12,720 bases of DNA from JBMOLL01 sp049325415 (GTDB lineage Bacteria; Bacteroidota; Bacteroidia; Bacteroidales; GCA-2748055): NCBI GenBank assembly GCA_049325415.1, contig JBMOLL010000052.1:1-12720 (forward strand), given 5' to 3'. Of the stretch, positions 1-7,737 are shown in pieces; positions within the stretch are counted from its first letter, which is position 1; the number at the start of each line of letters is the position of its first letter. Both the position numbers and the translations under genes were made by a program. The notes below the pieces were generated by a model. It was not told the origin of the DNA. It was given only the letters and a program-made list of their open reading frames with translations, and made no database searches.

Positions 1-1812
1 TCTTAGTTGGGGTACACCATAGTCAGCTGCATTCAAGATTCTAAACTCTGTATTTTTATATCCTATTTCTTTAAATTCTTCAATTAGAGATTGTAAAAAT
101 AAACCTTGGTCAAGATTTGCTAACCCAGGAACGTTTTCCATTAAGAACCAACGTGGTTGCAATTTTTTAACGACATTTAAATATGAATATACAAGTTTAT
201 TTCTTGGGTCATCGTGGGGATTATACCCTTGAGTATTTACAAATCTTCGTTTACCAAAAATCGAGAATCCTTGACAAGGAGGGCCACCAACAACTATACC
301 TACTTCTTTATTTTCAAATCTTTTTGTTGTTAAATTAAAAACGTCCTCATCTGACAAATCTCCATTTAGAAATGGAATTGAAGGAAAATTATCTGTGTGA
401 GTTAATGTTACTGATTTGTTAATATCAACCCCCAATAAAGGTTTCCATCCTGCTTTTGCAAATCCTATTGTAAAACCACCTGCTCCACAAAATAAATCGA
501 CAAATCCTTTATTCTCATTCAATTTACTTAAACTTTTCATTGGTATTAATGAATGCTCAATTTCATTATCTGAATCAGTAATTATTACAGACGGTTTCGA
601 TGAATTTTGCTTATTAACATTACCAAAATGATGCTCTAAAATTGATTTACCAATAATCTCAGCAAGTTTTGGTGGAACAGCGTTGCCAACTAAGATACAT
701 TGTCTTCGCCTGTCACCTACAAAAAGATGGTTGTCAGGAAAGGTTTGCAGTCTTGCTGCTTCCCTCGGAGTAAGACTTCTATGTTTTGTAGGGTGTATAG
801 GAAATGCATTATTCCCTGGAACCATTGTTAAAGAAGGGGCGTTTCTATCCAACCTTTTATAGGTATTTCCAAAATTATTGCGCCGAATTTCTTCTGGTAA
901 TTCTTCTGATGACGGCAATTTGCCTCCCTCTGGAATTAATTCATATCTCCTAATGACTGTTTCAGAGTGATTTAATATTGAATGACCATTTAATGATTCA
1001 TTTTCAACATCTGCTAAATCCATTATGTGTTTACCAACGGTTTCATATGGTAATAAGTTTTTCCCATGTGTTGGGTTCGGAAACATAAAAGGAGAATCAC
1101 TCAATGTGCCAAAAATAAAAACTCTTTCTCGAAATTGAGGAACACCAAAATTAGCAGCATTTAATATTGTCTCATAACAAGTATAACCTAATTTTGAAAA
1201 CTTTCGAATTATTTTGTCTTTGAATTGTCCTCCATACATTGTAGTCAATGCCTTAACATTTTCAAATAAAAAAAAACGTGGTTTTAAATCTCCGACAATT
1301 CTAGCATAATGGTCAAAAAGTTCATTTCTAGGGTCTGAGGACATTTTTGCTCCGATTGTTGAGAATCCTTGACAAGGGGGTCCCCCAAAAATGATATCTG
1401 GTTTTTTATTATCAGTTAAGTTTAAAATTTCTTGAGTACTAACTTCTCTAATGTCTTTACATAGAAAAGGTAATTTGGGCCAATTTTTTTTATGTGTTAA
1501 TTCTGCTGCTGGTTCAATATCAGAAGCCATTAGAATATTAAATCCTGCCTTTTCCATTCCAATATGAAAACCTCCAGCTCCAGCAAATAGTGCAATTGCA
1601 TTTAATTTTTTATGTTTTTGAGGGAATATCTTTCTGATAAAATATTCAGGAAATGATTCTTGAAGCACATTTAAAGCGCCATTCCTTGGTTCAGATTTTT
1701 TGGTTTCCCAACGATTTACTGAAGTAAATGATACACCAAGTTCCTTGGCAAGTTCTTCTTGTGAATAACCTTTATCCGTTCTTATCTGCTTAATTATTTC
1801 CGAATAATCCAT
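1..1812 (-). CDS. XRE helix-turn-helix fused to two tandem cytosine-5 DNA methyltransferase domains (3' end outside window)
   Basis: The frame is open for 604 codons from the ATG at 1812 to the window edge, with no stop. Residues 4-45 form an XRE/Cro-type helix-turn-helix (SQEELAKELGVS, then RWE). The first C5-methyltransferase domain (about 70-395) is complete: motif I LFAGAGGF (75-82), motif IV PPCQGFS with catalytic Cys147, motif VI ENV (184-186), motif VIII QFRER (226-230), a short target-recognition stretch, and motif X GNAVPP (376-381). A second domain starts about 40 residues later: DLFCGAGG (439-446), PPCQGFS with Cys513, ENV (559-561), and is cut at QLR (602-604), inside motif VIII. 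Each domain should transfer methyl from S-adenosylmethionine to C5 of cytosine. Two active domains in one chain suit an asymmetric recognition site, one domain per strand; the HTH may autoregulate, as in M.EcoRII/M.SsoII-type enzymes. Codon use is AT-rich (18 G/C in the 60 bases from 541), unlike the genes to the right. The missing end and the target sequence are unknown. Confidence 0.93.
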   Translation of the reverse strand, partial: MDYSEIIKQIRTDKGYSQEELAKELGVSFTSVNRWETKKSEPRNGALNVLQESFPEYFIRKIFPQKHKKLNAIALFAGAGGFHIGMEKAGFNILMASDIEPAAELTHKKNWPKLPFLCKDIREVSTQEILNLTDNKKPDIIFGGPPCQGFSTIGAKMSSDPRNELFDHYARIVGDLKPRFFLFENVKALTTMYGGQFKDKIIRKFSKLGYTCYETILNAANFGVPQFRERVFIFGTLSDSPFMFPNPTHGKNLLPYETVGKHIMDLADVENESLNGHSILNHSETVIRRYELIPEGGKLPSSEELPEEIRRNNFGNTYKRLDRNAPSLTMVPGNNAFPIHPTKHRSLTPREAARLQTFPDNHLFVGDRRRQCILVGNAVPPKLAEIIGKSILEHHFGNVNKQNSSKPSVIITDSDNEIEHSLIPMKSLSKLNENKGFVDLFCGAGGFTIGFAKAGWKPLLGVDINKSVTLTHTDNFPSIPFLNGDLSDEDVFNLTTKRFENKEVGIVVGGPPCQGFSIFGKRRFVNTQGYNPHDDPRNKLVYSYLNVVKKLQPRWFLMENVPGLANLDQGLFLQSLIEEFKEIGYKNTEFRILNAADYGVPQLR

Positions 1813-1838
1813 CTCGTGTATTTTATAAAACGCTATAG

Positions 1839-1846
1839 CAAAAATA
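1839..1846 (-). promoter_or_regulatory. Candidate -7 element of the methyltransferase gene
   Basis: On the minus strand this reads TATTTTTG, an exact match to the Bacteroidota -7 form TAnnTTTG, 26 bases upstream of the ATG. No TTG/TTTG -33 box sits at the usual 19-21 base spacing, and the surroundings are AT-rich, so a chance match is possible. Confidence 0.35.
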
Positions 1847-1923
1847 CAAATACACGGCAATAATCCTTTGAGTTATCTTCATTTTTTATCAACAGCTTAT
1901 GTTTATAGTTGTGTGTCGGCAAA

Positions 1924-1988
1924 ATTGCGCTCTTTGCCAAAGCTTTGATTGTAGCGTTGGCTCGTGGGGCTTTGGCAATGTGTGCAAT
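1924..1988. repeat. Long imperfect palindrome, hairpin-forming, dispersed-repeat candidate
   Basis: Arms at 1924-1943 and 1969-1988 are complementary at 17 of 20 positions. The inner ten bases, TTGCCAAAGC and GCTTTGGCAA, pair perfectly; one of the three outer differences is a G-T wobble. The 25-base loop contains GCGTTGGCTCGTGGG. Copies of GTCGGC stand just outside on both sides (1915 and 1993) as direct repeats. The long, slightly mismatched arms are reminiscent of folded recombination sites (integron attC) or MITE/REP elements, but neither the attC core sequences nor a target-site duplication can be shown here. Confidence 0.55.
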
Positions 1989-2354
1989 GTGGGTCGGCTG
2001 AATTTCAAAATTTTTGTGCGGTGGGTAAAAAAAATAAAACACTTTCGGGTCGGCAATGAGTGTCGGATTATTTGTCTGTCAGTTTCGCTTTTCATTCCAA
2101 GTTTAATATTCATTTTTCATTGTCAATTTGCTGTGTTGTTGTCTTTTCTCCGCTTGTGCATAATTTATATCTATAACCCCCATCCACACCCTTACCATTT
2201 TTCAACCCTAGCACCTAATCAATGCTTTTACCGGTATACAGCAGGTGTATTTTACATTCTTTACAGGCTTCAACGGGTCTATAAAGCGTATAACAAGTTA
2301 AAATATGCCGTGCAGAAAAGTAAACAAATTTTTAATCCTCCGCTGGCTTAGCGT

Positions 2355-2903
2355 TCAGTTATTCCGGGGCAGGCGCTGCAGCTTCATGATCCTGCTCCTG
2401 TTGAAACGCTGAACCAGAGATGGATAGAGGTTCGTAAGCACAGTGAAGAGGGGCATGAATACAAAAAAACGGGGATCGCGGTACAGCCCGAAGGGGATCA
2501 TGACAAGCAGGGTCAGGAAGAAAGCCAGGGTGTGGATCGTCTCTGCAAAACGCATTTGCTTCTCCAGACGGTCTATCTCCTCCGGCGAAGGACCTTTCAG
2601 GACCAGTTTCCCGGTAAAGGCCGGAGCAAAATTCTTTGCCAGGATGAGCTTGAAGAACCTTACGCCAAGCAGGCGGTAAATCTTTCCCGATTTCTCAAAT
2701 CCGCGGATCCGGAAGTAGCGGTCAGGTAGGCTGACCGGAATGGAACGAAGCAGGAACAGGATGTAAAAGGCGGCCAGACAACTGAGACCGAAGGAGTCGA
2801 ATAAAACACCCGCCAGGTTGCGATTCACCTCGTTCGTAAAATACAGGACCAGAAAAAATACATAGAATCCTGTCAGAAGCACAAATTTCAGGTACTTTAA
2901 CAT
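2355..2903 (-). CDS. CrtO-family membrane protein (glycosyl-4,4'-diaponeurosporenoate acyltransferase-like)
   Basis: This 182-residue membrane protein has the blocks I recall from staphylococcal CrtO in the same order: PDRYFR (60-65; CrtO has PDKYFR), FEKSGKIY (69-76) followed by GVRFFK, an AETIH helix (120-124; CrtO AELIH), and NLYPSLVQRFNRSR (158-171; CrtO has VPIIIVQRYNRPR). Length fits the family (about 165-185). Hydrophobic segments lie at about 5-22, 34-53, 124-140 and 145-163. In Staphylococcus the enzyme acylates the sugar of a carotenoid glycoside in the staphyloxanthin pathway, at the membrane. No carotenoid genes are in this window, and related proteins are common as orphans, so the true acceptor is unknown. 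The ATG at 2903 is preceded by GGAG at good spacing (an unusually clear ribosome binding site here), and a promoter lies about 90 bases upstream. Confidence 0.72.
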   Translation of the reverse strand: MLKYLKFVLLTGFYVFFLVLYFTNEVNRNLAGVLFDSFGLSCLAAFYILFLLRSIPVSLPDRYFRIRGFEKSGKIYRLLGVRFFKLILAKNFAPAFTGKLVLKGPSPEEIDRLEKQMRFAETIHTLAFFLTLLVMIPFGLYRDPRFFVFMPLFTVLTNLYPSLVQRFNRSRIMKLQRLPRNN

Positions 2904-2988
2904 TCCACTCCGGTGGTTTTTGTTATTGATCTCAACTATCGTTCAGGTTGAATCGTAAACCTTTAGTTCTCAGACTCAAGCCGGAAGG

Positions 2989-3020
2989 CTAAGATACGAA
3001 ATCAGCCGATTCTTTTCAAA
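2989..3020 (-). promoter_or_regulatory. Bacteroidota promoter for the CrtO-like gene
   Basis: On the minus strand TTTG (3017-3020) is followed after exactly 20 bases by TATCTTAG (2989-2996), one mismatch from TAnnTTTG. Spacing and both boxes fit the Bacteroidota primary sigma factor promoter. The predicted leader to the ATG at 2903 is about 80 bases. Confidence 0.55.
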
Positions 3021-3076
3021 GCAGCCGTTCCTTGAAATATCAGGGCTTCGGAGAGTAAGACAGAAAAGAGTTCACC

Positions 3077-3403
3077 TCATTGGTTCCGGGTGCATGCTTT
3101 GTGAACGGTAAATCCCAGCAGACCACCGAGAATTGTGGTCATTACAGCAACAGGGATCAGCGATGAAGGCTCCTTCCACCCGATCAGGATTGCTGAGGGC
3201 AGCAGAACCATAAAGGCAAGAACGATCCCTTTCAGGACCGGGTGGATCTTCATGTCGGTAACCGAAAGAAGAAAACCGATCACCACCCACATGGAAAAGG
3301 CGGAAATATTGGCATCCCAGCTTAGTTTCATAACGATCATGGGTATTACATCAATCACCCCGGCCAGGGCTCCCAGTAGTATTCCGGTGACTGTTCTTTT
3401 CAT
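3077..3403 (-). CDS. Small uncharacterised membrane protein
   Basis: The 108-residue product starts MKRTVTGILLGALAG. I chose the ATG at 3403 because it begins directly at the first membrane helix; the same frame extends 25 codons further upstream (to 3478), but that extension is polar and unlike a membrane-protein start. Three to four hydrophobic segments are visible (about 5-25, 34-48, 60-78 and 83-101), separated by short loops with GVIDVIPM (15-22), KLSWDANIS (26-34) and GWKEPSS (74-80). The pattern fits a small integral membrane protein of the kind often annotated as hypothetical in Bacteroidota; I do not recognise a function. It lies about 100 bases downstream of the glucanase stop on the same strand and no clear promoter is visible, so it may be read through from there. 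Confidence 0.75.
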   Translation of the reverse strand: MKRTVTGILLGALAGVIDVIPMIVMKLSWDANISAFSMWVVIGFLLSVTDMKIHPVLKGIVLAFMVLLPSAILIGWKEPSSLIPVAVMTTILGGLLGFTVHKACTRNQ

Positions 3404-3506
3404 GGCTGTATAGTATTTATGTGAGTTCTGTTGTAACCGTAAAGCATGGAGAAGATCCGGATCTCCGGTCCTCTGCAACTGGCCGTATTTTAAACAGTTC
3501 GCCTGC

Positions 3507-6500
3507 TTATCTTACTACAAACCGATAGCTCTTCACTCCCTCATCACTTTTCACCTGAAGCAGGTACAGGCCCTGCGGGAGGTCGCCGACGCCGATGACT
3601 TCCGTTCCTCCCTGCCAGGCTTCCCGGATCAAAACGGCCTTCCCGCTGATATCGTACACCATGATGAGACTGTTCTCCGGAACCTTCGTAACCGTAAGCC
3701 ACTCATCTGCCGGGTTCGGGTAGAGTAGGTTCTCCTGCCCCTGTGAAAGCGGCATGCCGGTTTCCGGGCAACTGCTGCCCACCTCGTAGGTGAAATAGCG
3801 TGTAACCGCCATCCCGCCCGAAAAGGCAAACTTCACGGCATAGGTGATGTTCTCCCCGGCACTCAGTCCGCTTACCCGTGCCGTAAACTTCTTCCCGCCC
3901 ACATTGGTCATCGAGGTTTCTGCAAAGGGACTCTGCCGCCACAGGTAGGCCACAACGCCGCTTTTGTTGTCGAACAGCTCACAGCTGATCTCCACATCGC
4001 TCCCGATGGTCTCGAAACTGATCTCGTAACCCGTGGTGAAGGAGCCCTGCGAGGCTTCGGTGGAGGTCTGGCTGCATTTCATCACCGGAACGACACTGAT
4101 CGTGATGATCTCCGACGTGTCCTTTCCGTTCTGGTCATCGGTGGCAATGGCATATACCTCGTACCCGCCCGTTCCGGGGGTCCAGTCGATGGCGTAAGGC
4201 GCCGTGGCATCGGAAGCGATCAGCTGATTGTTCGAGTAGAACGACACTTCGGCGATCGTACCGTCGAGATCCGATGCACTGGCTGCCAGGCTGATTGTTT
4301 TTCCCTCCGTGGTGGTGAAATGATCGGCCGGTGCCGTAAGGGTCACCACCGGGGCGATGTTTGCCGTGGGACTCACGATTACGTACAGCTCATCGTCGTC
4401 GGTATAGCTGCCGTTCGTTACGGTGAGCCGCAGCAGGTAAATCCCCAGGGTGAGGGAACTGATCTGCGGGTTGACGATTTCCGGATCGGAGAAGATGAGC
4501 ACCGAGGGACCGTAGACCTGGGTCCAGGAGTAGCTCAGCGGTGCCGACTGCGGATCGGTACTGCCCGAGCCGTCGAGTGTAGTGCTGCTTTCCGGCCAGA
4601 CCACCACGCGGTTGGGGCCGGCGTTTGCCACCGGCTGGTCGTAATCGAGGGCCGAAGCGTAGCTGAAGGTGAAACGGCCCAGGTTCAGTTCCCCGGCGTC
4701 GAAAGCCAGGCGCAACACGTGTTCTCCCGAAGAAAGGGGGATCGCGTCGACGGTTTTCGTGGCCCAGGTGTCCCAGTCTCCGGTATAGCCTACGGCAATA
4801 TCCGTTTTTACGGTTTGGTCATCAAGGAGGATGGAGAAGGGACCGCCGCCGTTCGTATTTCCGCAGGCATATCTGAAGGCGAGGGTGTAATACCCCGGCT
4901 GCTCCACGTTTACCGTATATTCGAGCCATTCGCCGCCGCTGATCCAGCCGACCGTGGCACCTTCGGCAGCCATATAGCCCGCGTCCACGTATTCGCTGCT
5001 GCGGTAATCGCCTTCGTTCACCACCGAGGCATCGCTGTAGGCTATTCCCTGCCCGTTCCCGCCTTCAAAGCTGTCATAATTCCCTGCTTCGAAGGTTCCG
5101 GGGATCGCGGCCGCCGTACCCGTAAAGGGCAGCTGGTTGCCGGCGATCACCTGAACGATGTTGCTGATCGTGAAATCATCGCCCGCATAGATCCGGGCGT
5201 AAAAATGATGTTTTCCGGCGCGCAGCTTCGTCGCGGTAAGGGCAAAGGGTTCCGCGGCATCTTCGCCGATCAGGGTGCTGCCGTCGTAGAAGGCCACCTT
5301 CGTGGCGCTGCCCCCGTCAACGATGAGCTCCAGGCCGACACTTCCGTTGGTGTAGGCCCGGCCGAAACTGCTGCTCAGGGTCCCGCTCAGTGCGATATCC
5401 CTGCTGGTGGCCATGCTCCGGGCCGGAACATCGAGGGTGAACTGGTCGGAAAAGGTGACGGTGATCTGCTGCGCGGAATAATTCTGGGCCACATAGGTGA
5501 GTTCTCCGCCTTTATTGAACACGGCGGCCAGGGGATGATCGGCTGTGATCAGGGTATCGACCTGCCCGAGGGCATTCATCGCATGGAGCCAGTAATAGGT
5601 CTGTGCATCGGAGATGCCGAACTTCAGGCTCCTGTCGGGGTTGGAGTCGTACAGGTCAATCGCCGTCTGCGGATCGGTGAAGGCACAGTACTCCCACATC
5701 ACATCGTGCCAGAGGTTCGGGTTGACCTCGTTGCTCATGATCCCCGTGTTGGCTTTGATCTCGTTCCAGAGCTTTGCTGCATAGGAAGGGTGCTGCCCCA
5801 GGTAGAGCGAGCCGCCGTGCACGGGATAGATCTCAATCCCGTAGGAAGCGGCAATGTCGCTGGTCCAGAAGGTGCCGTTATCGTAGCTGTTGCCCCAGAT
5901 GCGCGACACCAGGCTGTAGGACTGCCCTTCTTTGAAATTCCGCTCGTGAATGTCGAACCAGTATTCTTCGATGGCTGTTTGTTCGGTGGTGTAAAGGTAG
6001 ATACCCAGGTCGCGGACCGCATCGTTGCCGGTAACCGCGCCCCAGTGGATCAGGGAGGAGTTGAACTGCATGCTTTCGGAGGTCGACTCCTGGTCGTTAC
6101 CCTGCGGAAAGCTGGCAAAGCCGTTGGCCCAGCAGTGTCCGGCATAGGGACTGAAATTCCGCATGAAGGGGAACATGCTGTCGGAGCGGTCGGCAGAGGC
6201 GGCATCGCGGATCAGCAGATCGATCATGGGGCCCCATTCCGCGGCCCAGCCCGGTTGGTACTGTTCCAGAAAGGCGGCGGCATGGATGAAATATCCCCAG
6301 TGAAAATGATGATCGTTCAGGTTCTCATCCTGCATGTGTCCCGCGGGATAACCGAGCATGGCCGACCAGGTGCTGTTGTAGTAGAACAGGAAGGCCACTT
6401 CACCGGCTTCGGCCTTCAGCCAGTCTTCGAGGCGTTCGGAGATCGTGGCGATGATCTTATCCCGTGCAGTGGTGTTCCCGGTGAGATCGGCGATGCGGGC

Positions 6501-7649
6501 TGTCTGGATAAGGCGGTTCATCACCTGGCCCTCGTTGTACGAATCGGTCCAGCTGGCCAGTCCGTCGTTCTCAATGAGCCCGATCTTCTCATCGAGGAGG
6601 GCCGGGTCGAAACCGGCGCTGTAGTTATCGAGGTAGGGCAGGGTGGGGAGGATGCCGTGGAAGGTGTTCTCCACGCTGAAGCTGTTGCCGGCCATGGTTT
6701 TCAGCACACCCCTTACGGTGGGGTAGCTGTAAAGACCGGGTTGCGGCGAGTCGGCCGACAGGTGGGCCCACTGATGGGGCAGGAGGCCGAGCAGGAACTT
6801 CGTATCGCTGCCTTCCTTAAGCTCTGTTGCCACGGTAAAGACGGTTCTGACCACCGAGGTGTTTTCGTCGTAACTCCAGTCGGCGGTGGTGCTCACCGGG
6901 AAAACATAGGCATATTTCCGGTACTCATTGGCAACAGCAGGGATATCGCCGGCATCGGGAGGCAGAAAGGCGAGCGACCAGTAATTTTTCCCGTTGAGCT
7001 CAGAGGTATAGCTGTTGCCGTTCTGGGTCCAGCTGCTTCCGGCGGGGGCATAAACGGCAAAATCGGCGCCGTTTTTGGCATTGGTGATCAGGAGTAGTTC
7101 ATTGTCGATGGTAACGGTCCCGGAAGTGACGGTGATCACCGCCGCATCGGCACTCCCCCTGGTGAAATAGAGGAAGGGCATGCCGATCCCGGCAGTTACG
7201 GAAAAATCGTGCGTGCCGTCGTTCCAGTTCACGCTAACTGTCCAGTCGGAGTAATCGGATACCGTGGCTTTATCGGCGTTCAGTCCGCTCACCCCGACGG
7301 TAACCGGCAGCAGGTCGTCGATCACTCCCCAGGGAATGTAACTGACCACCAGGCCCGCATTTACCGTTTTTAATGTAAAGGGATAGGTAAACAGGTTGCT
7401 CACATGGTTGTTCTTCACCTTGGCCGACCACCAGTCGTTCGTCGGAACCGGTTTTCCGGCTGCAGATCCCGACAGAAGGGGTGTTCCCGAGGGATATTTG
7501 TTCCTTCCGGCTTCATCGGTACCGGGAAAAACCGTGGTATAGCTGCCGCTGCCGACATCCACAAACTGGGCACCGGCGTACTCGCTGACACTTAAAAACA
7601 AAAGGCCAAGCACTGCTGCAGCCGGGAGTTTATGAAAGTATTTGATCAT
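3507..7649 (-). CDS. Secreted multidomain GH81 endo-beta-1,3-glucanase with CBM6 and T9SS sorting domain
   Basis: The 1380-residue enzyme should hydrolyse internal beta-1,3-glucan bonds (laminarin, callose, curdlan, fungal wall) outside the cell. The ATG at 7649 gives a signal peptide ending AGA after residue 27; a frame-extending ATG at 7718 would overlap the promoter and hide it. The GH81 domain (about 65-730) shows PTNDWW, NDHHFHWGY (445-453) with the family's catalytic acid Asp446, and NDQESTSE with the two conserved glutamates Glu521 and Glu525, four apart as expected. Then follow an Ig-like module (767-845), a CBM6 (about 850-1000), a PKD domain (1005-1097, from VANAGPN), an Ig-like module (1107-1197), a beta-sandwich with VVAYLW (1198-1300) that may be a CBM56-like glucan binder, and a T9SS type A sorting domain (about 1310-1380; YPNPA, YDISGK, GLYLLQV). 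The gene is much richer in G+C than the methyltransferase (38 of 60 bases from 5341). The acetyl esterase lies 189 bases upstream on the same strand. Confidence 0.95.
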   Translation of the reverse strand: MIKYFHKLPAAAVLGLLFLSVSEYAGAQFVDVGSGSYTTVFPGTDEAGRNKYPSGTPLLSGSAAGKPVPTNDWWSAKVKNNHVSNLFTYPFTLKTVNAGLVVSYIPWGVIDDLLPVTVGVSGLNADKATVSDYSDWTVSVNWNDGTHDFSVTAGIGMPFLYFTRGSADAAVITVTSGTVTIDNELLLITNAKNGADFAVYAPAGSSWTQNGNSYTSELNGKNYWSLAFLPPDAGDIPAVANEYRKYAYVFPVSTTADWSYDENTSVVRTVFTVATELKEGSDTKFLLGLLPHQWAHLSADSPQPGLYSYPTVRGVLKTMAGNSFSVENTFHGILPTLPYLDNYSAGFDPALLDEKIGLIENDGLASWTDSYNEGQVMNRLIQTARIADLTGNTTARDKIIATISERLEDWLKAEAGEVAFLFYYNSTWSAMLGYPAGHMQDENLNDHHFHWGYFIHAAAFLEQYQPGWAAEWGPMIDLLIRDAASADRSDSMFPFMRNFSPYAGHCWANGFASFPQGNDQESTSESMQFNSSLIHWGAVTGNDAVRDLGIYLYTTEQTAIEEYWFDIHERNFKEGQSYSLVSRIWGNSYDNGTFWTSDIAASYGIEIYPVHGGSLYLGQHPSYAAKLWNEIKANTGIMSNEVNPNLWHDVMWEYCAFTDPQTAIDLYDSNPDRSLKFGISDAQTYYWLHAMNALGQVDTLITADHPLAAVFNKGGELTYVAQNYSAQQITVTFSDQFTLDVPARSMATSRDIALSGTLSSSFGRAYTNGSVGLELIVDGGSATKVAFYDGSTLIGEDAAEPFALTATKLRAGKHHFYARIYAGDDFTISNIVQVIAGNQLPFTGTAAAIPGTFEAGNYDSFEGGNGQGIAYSDASVVNEGDYRSSEYVDAGYMAAEGATVGWISGGEWLEYTVNVEQPGYYTLAFRYACGNTNGGGPFSILLDDQTVKTDIAVGYTGDWDTWATKTVDAIPLSSGEHVLRLAFDAGELNLGRFTFSYASALDYDQPVANAGPNRVVVWPESSTTLDGSGSTDPQSAPLSYSWTQVYGPSVLIFSDPEIVNPQISSLTLGIYLLRLTVTNGSYTDDDELYVIVSPTANIAPVVTLTAPADHFTTTEGKTISLAASASDLDGTIAEVSFYSNNQLIASDATAPYAIDWTPGTGGYEVYAIATDDQNGKDTSEIITISVVPVMKCSQTSTEASQGSFTTGYEISFETIGSDVEISCELFDNKSGVVAYLWRQSPFAETSMTNVGGKKFTARVSGLSAGENITYAVKFAFSGGMAVTRYFTYEVGSSCPETGMPLSQGQENLLYPNPADEWLTVTKVPENSLIMVYDISGKAVLIREAWQGGTEVIGVGDLPQGLYLLQVKSDEGVKSYRFVVR

Positions 7650-7715
7650 TCTTCTGGTTTTATGTTCAGCCCGGCATTCCCGGAGCCCGGAACGGTTTAA
7701 AAGTAACTGTCGCTC

Positions 7716-7723
7716 CAAAGGTA
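7716..7723 (-). promoter_or_regulatory. -7 promoter element of the GH81 gene
   Basis: Minus-strand TACCTTTG is an exact match to TAnnTTTG, giving a leader of about 60 bases to the ATG at 7649. No -33 TTTG is visible at the expected distance, which would suit a promoter that needs an activator. The position argues against a translation start at 7718. Confidence 0.5.
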
Positions 7724-7737
7724 CCTAAAATACCTTT
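7717..7737. promoter_or_regulatory. 7-7-7 inverted repeat overlapping the GH81 promoter, possible operator
   Basis: AAAGGTA (7717-7723) and TACCTTT (7731-7737) form a perfect inverted repeat with a seven-base spacer, and the left half overlaps the -7 box. The size and placement suit a dimeric regulator acting on the glucanase gene; no regulator gene is present in the window, so this is inference. Confidence 0.35.

Larger units (their letters stand above)
1813..2354. other. Non-coding junction between AT-rich island and host-like DNA
   Basis: About 540 bases lie between the methyltransferase start and the stop of the next gene. A 150-codon plus-strand frame (1899-2351) and two shorter minus-strand frames cross it, but their translations are rich in Cys, Phe, Ile and His, have no recognisable motif, and overlap the palindrome at 1924-1988, so I do not call them genes. 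The word GTCGGC occurs at 1915, 1993 and 2049, with GTCGG again at 2062. From about 2070 to 2340 I see only AT-rich sequence with no clear signal. Base composition rises sharply at the gene ending at 2355. Confidence 0.6.

Noticed and set aside
416..631. A 71-codon plus-strand frame
   Set aside because: It is antisense to the linker and start of the second methyltransferase domain, which contains the clear DLFCGAGG motif.
1924..1988. Reading the palindrome as a definite integron attC site
   Set aside because: The required core-site words at both ends cannot be placed convincingly and no integrase or neighbouring cassettes are visible, so only a structured repeat is claimed.
1899..2351. A 150-codon plus-strand frame in the left junction
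   Set aside because: It crosses the hairpin repeat, has unlikely composition (many Cys, Phe, Ile, His), no start signal and no motif. Two minus-strand frames in the same place are equally poor.
3453..3464. Perfect 12-base palindrome AGATCCGGATCT downstream of the GH81 gene, considered as a terminator
   Set aside because: It has no loop and no following T-run on the relevant strand, so it does not look like an intrinsic terminator; it may be chance.
3404..3478. N-terminal extension of the small membrane protein by 25 codons
   Set aside because: The extension is polar and has no start signal, whereas the ATG at 3403 begins directly before the first hydrophobic helix.
4320..7097. A 925-codon open frame on the plus strand
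   Set aside because: It lies entirely antisense to the GH81 gene, whose catalytic motifs and sorting domain are certain. Its translation is rich in Gly, Val, Arg and His with no domain, as expected when G+C-rich codons are read from the opposite strand.
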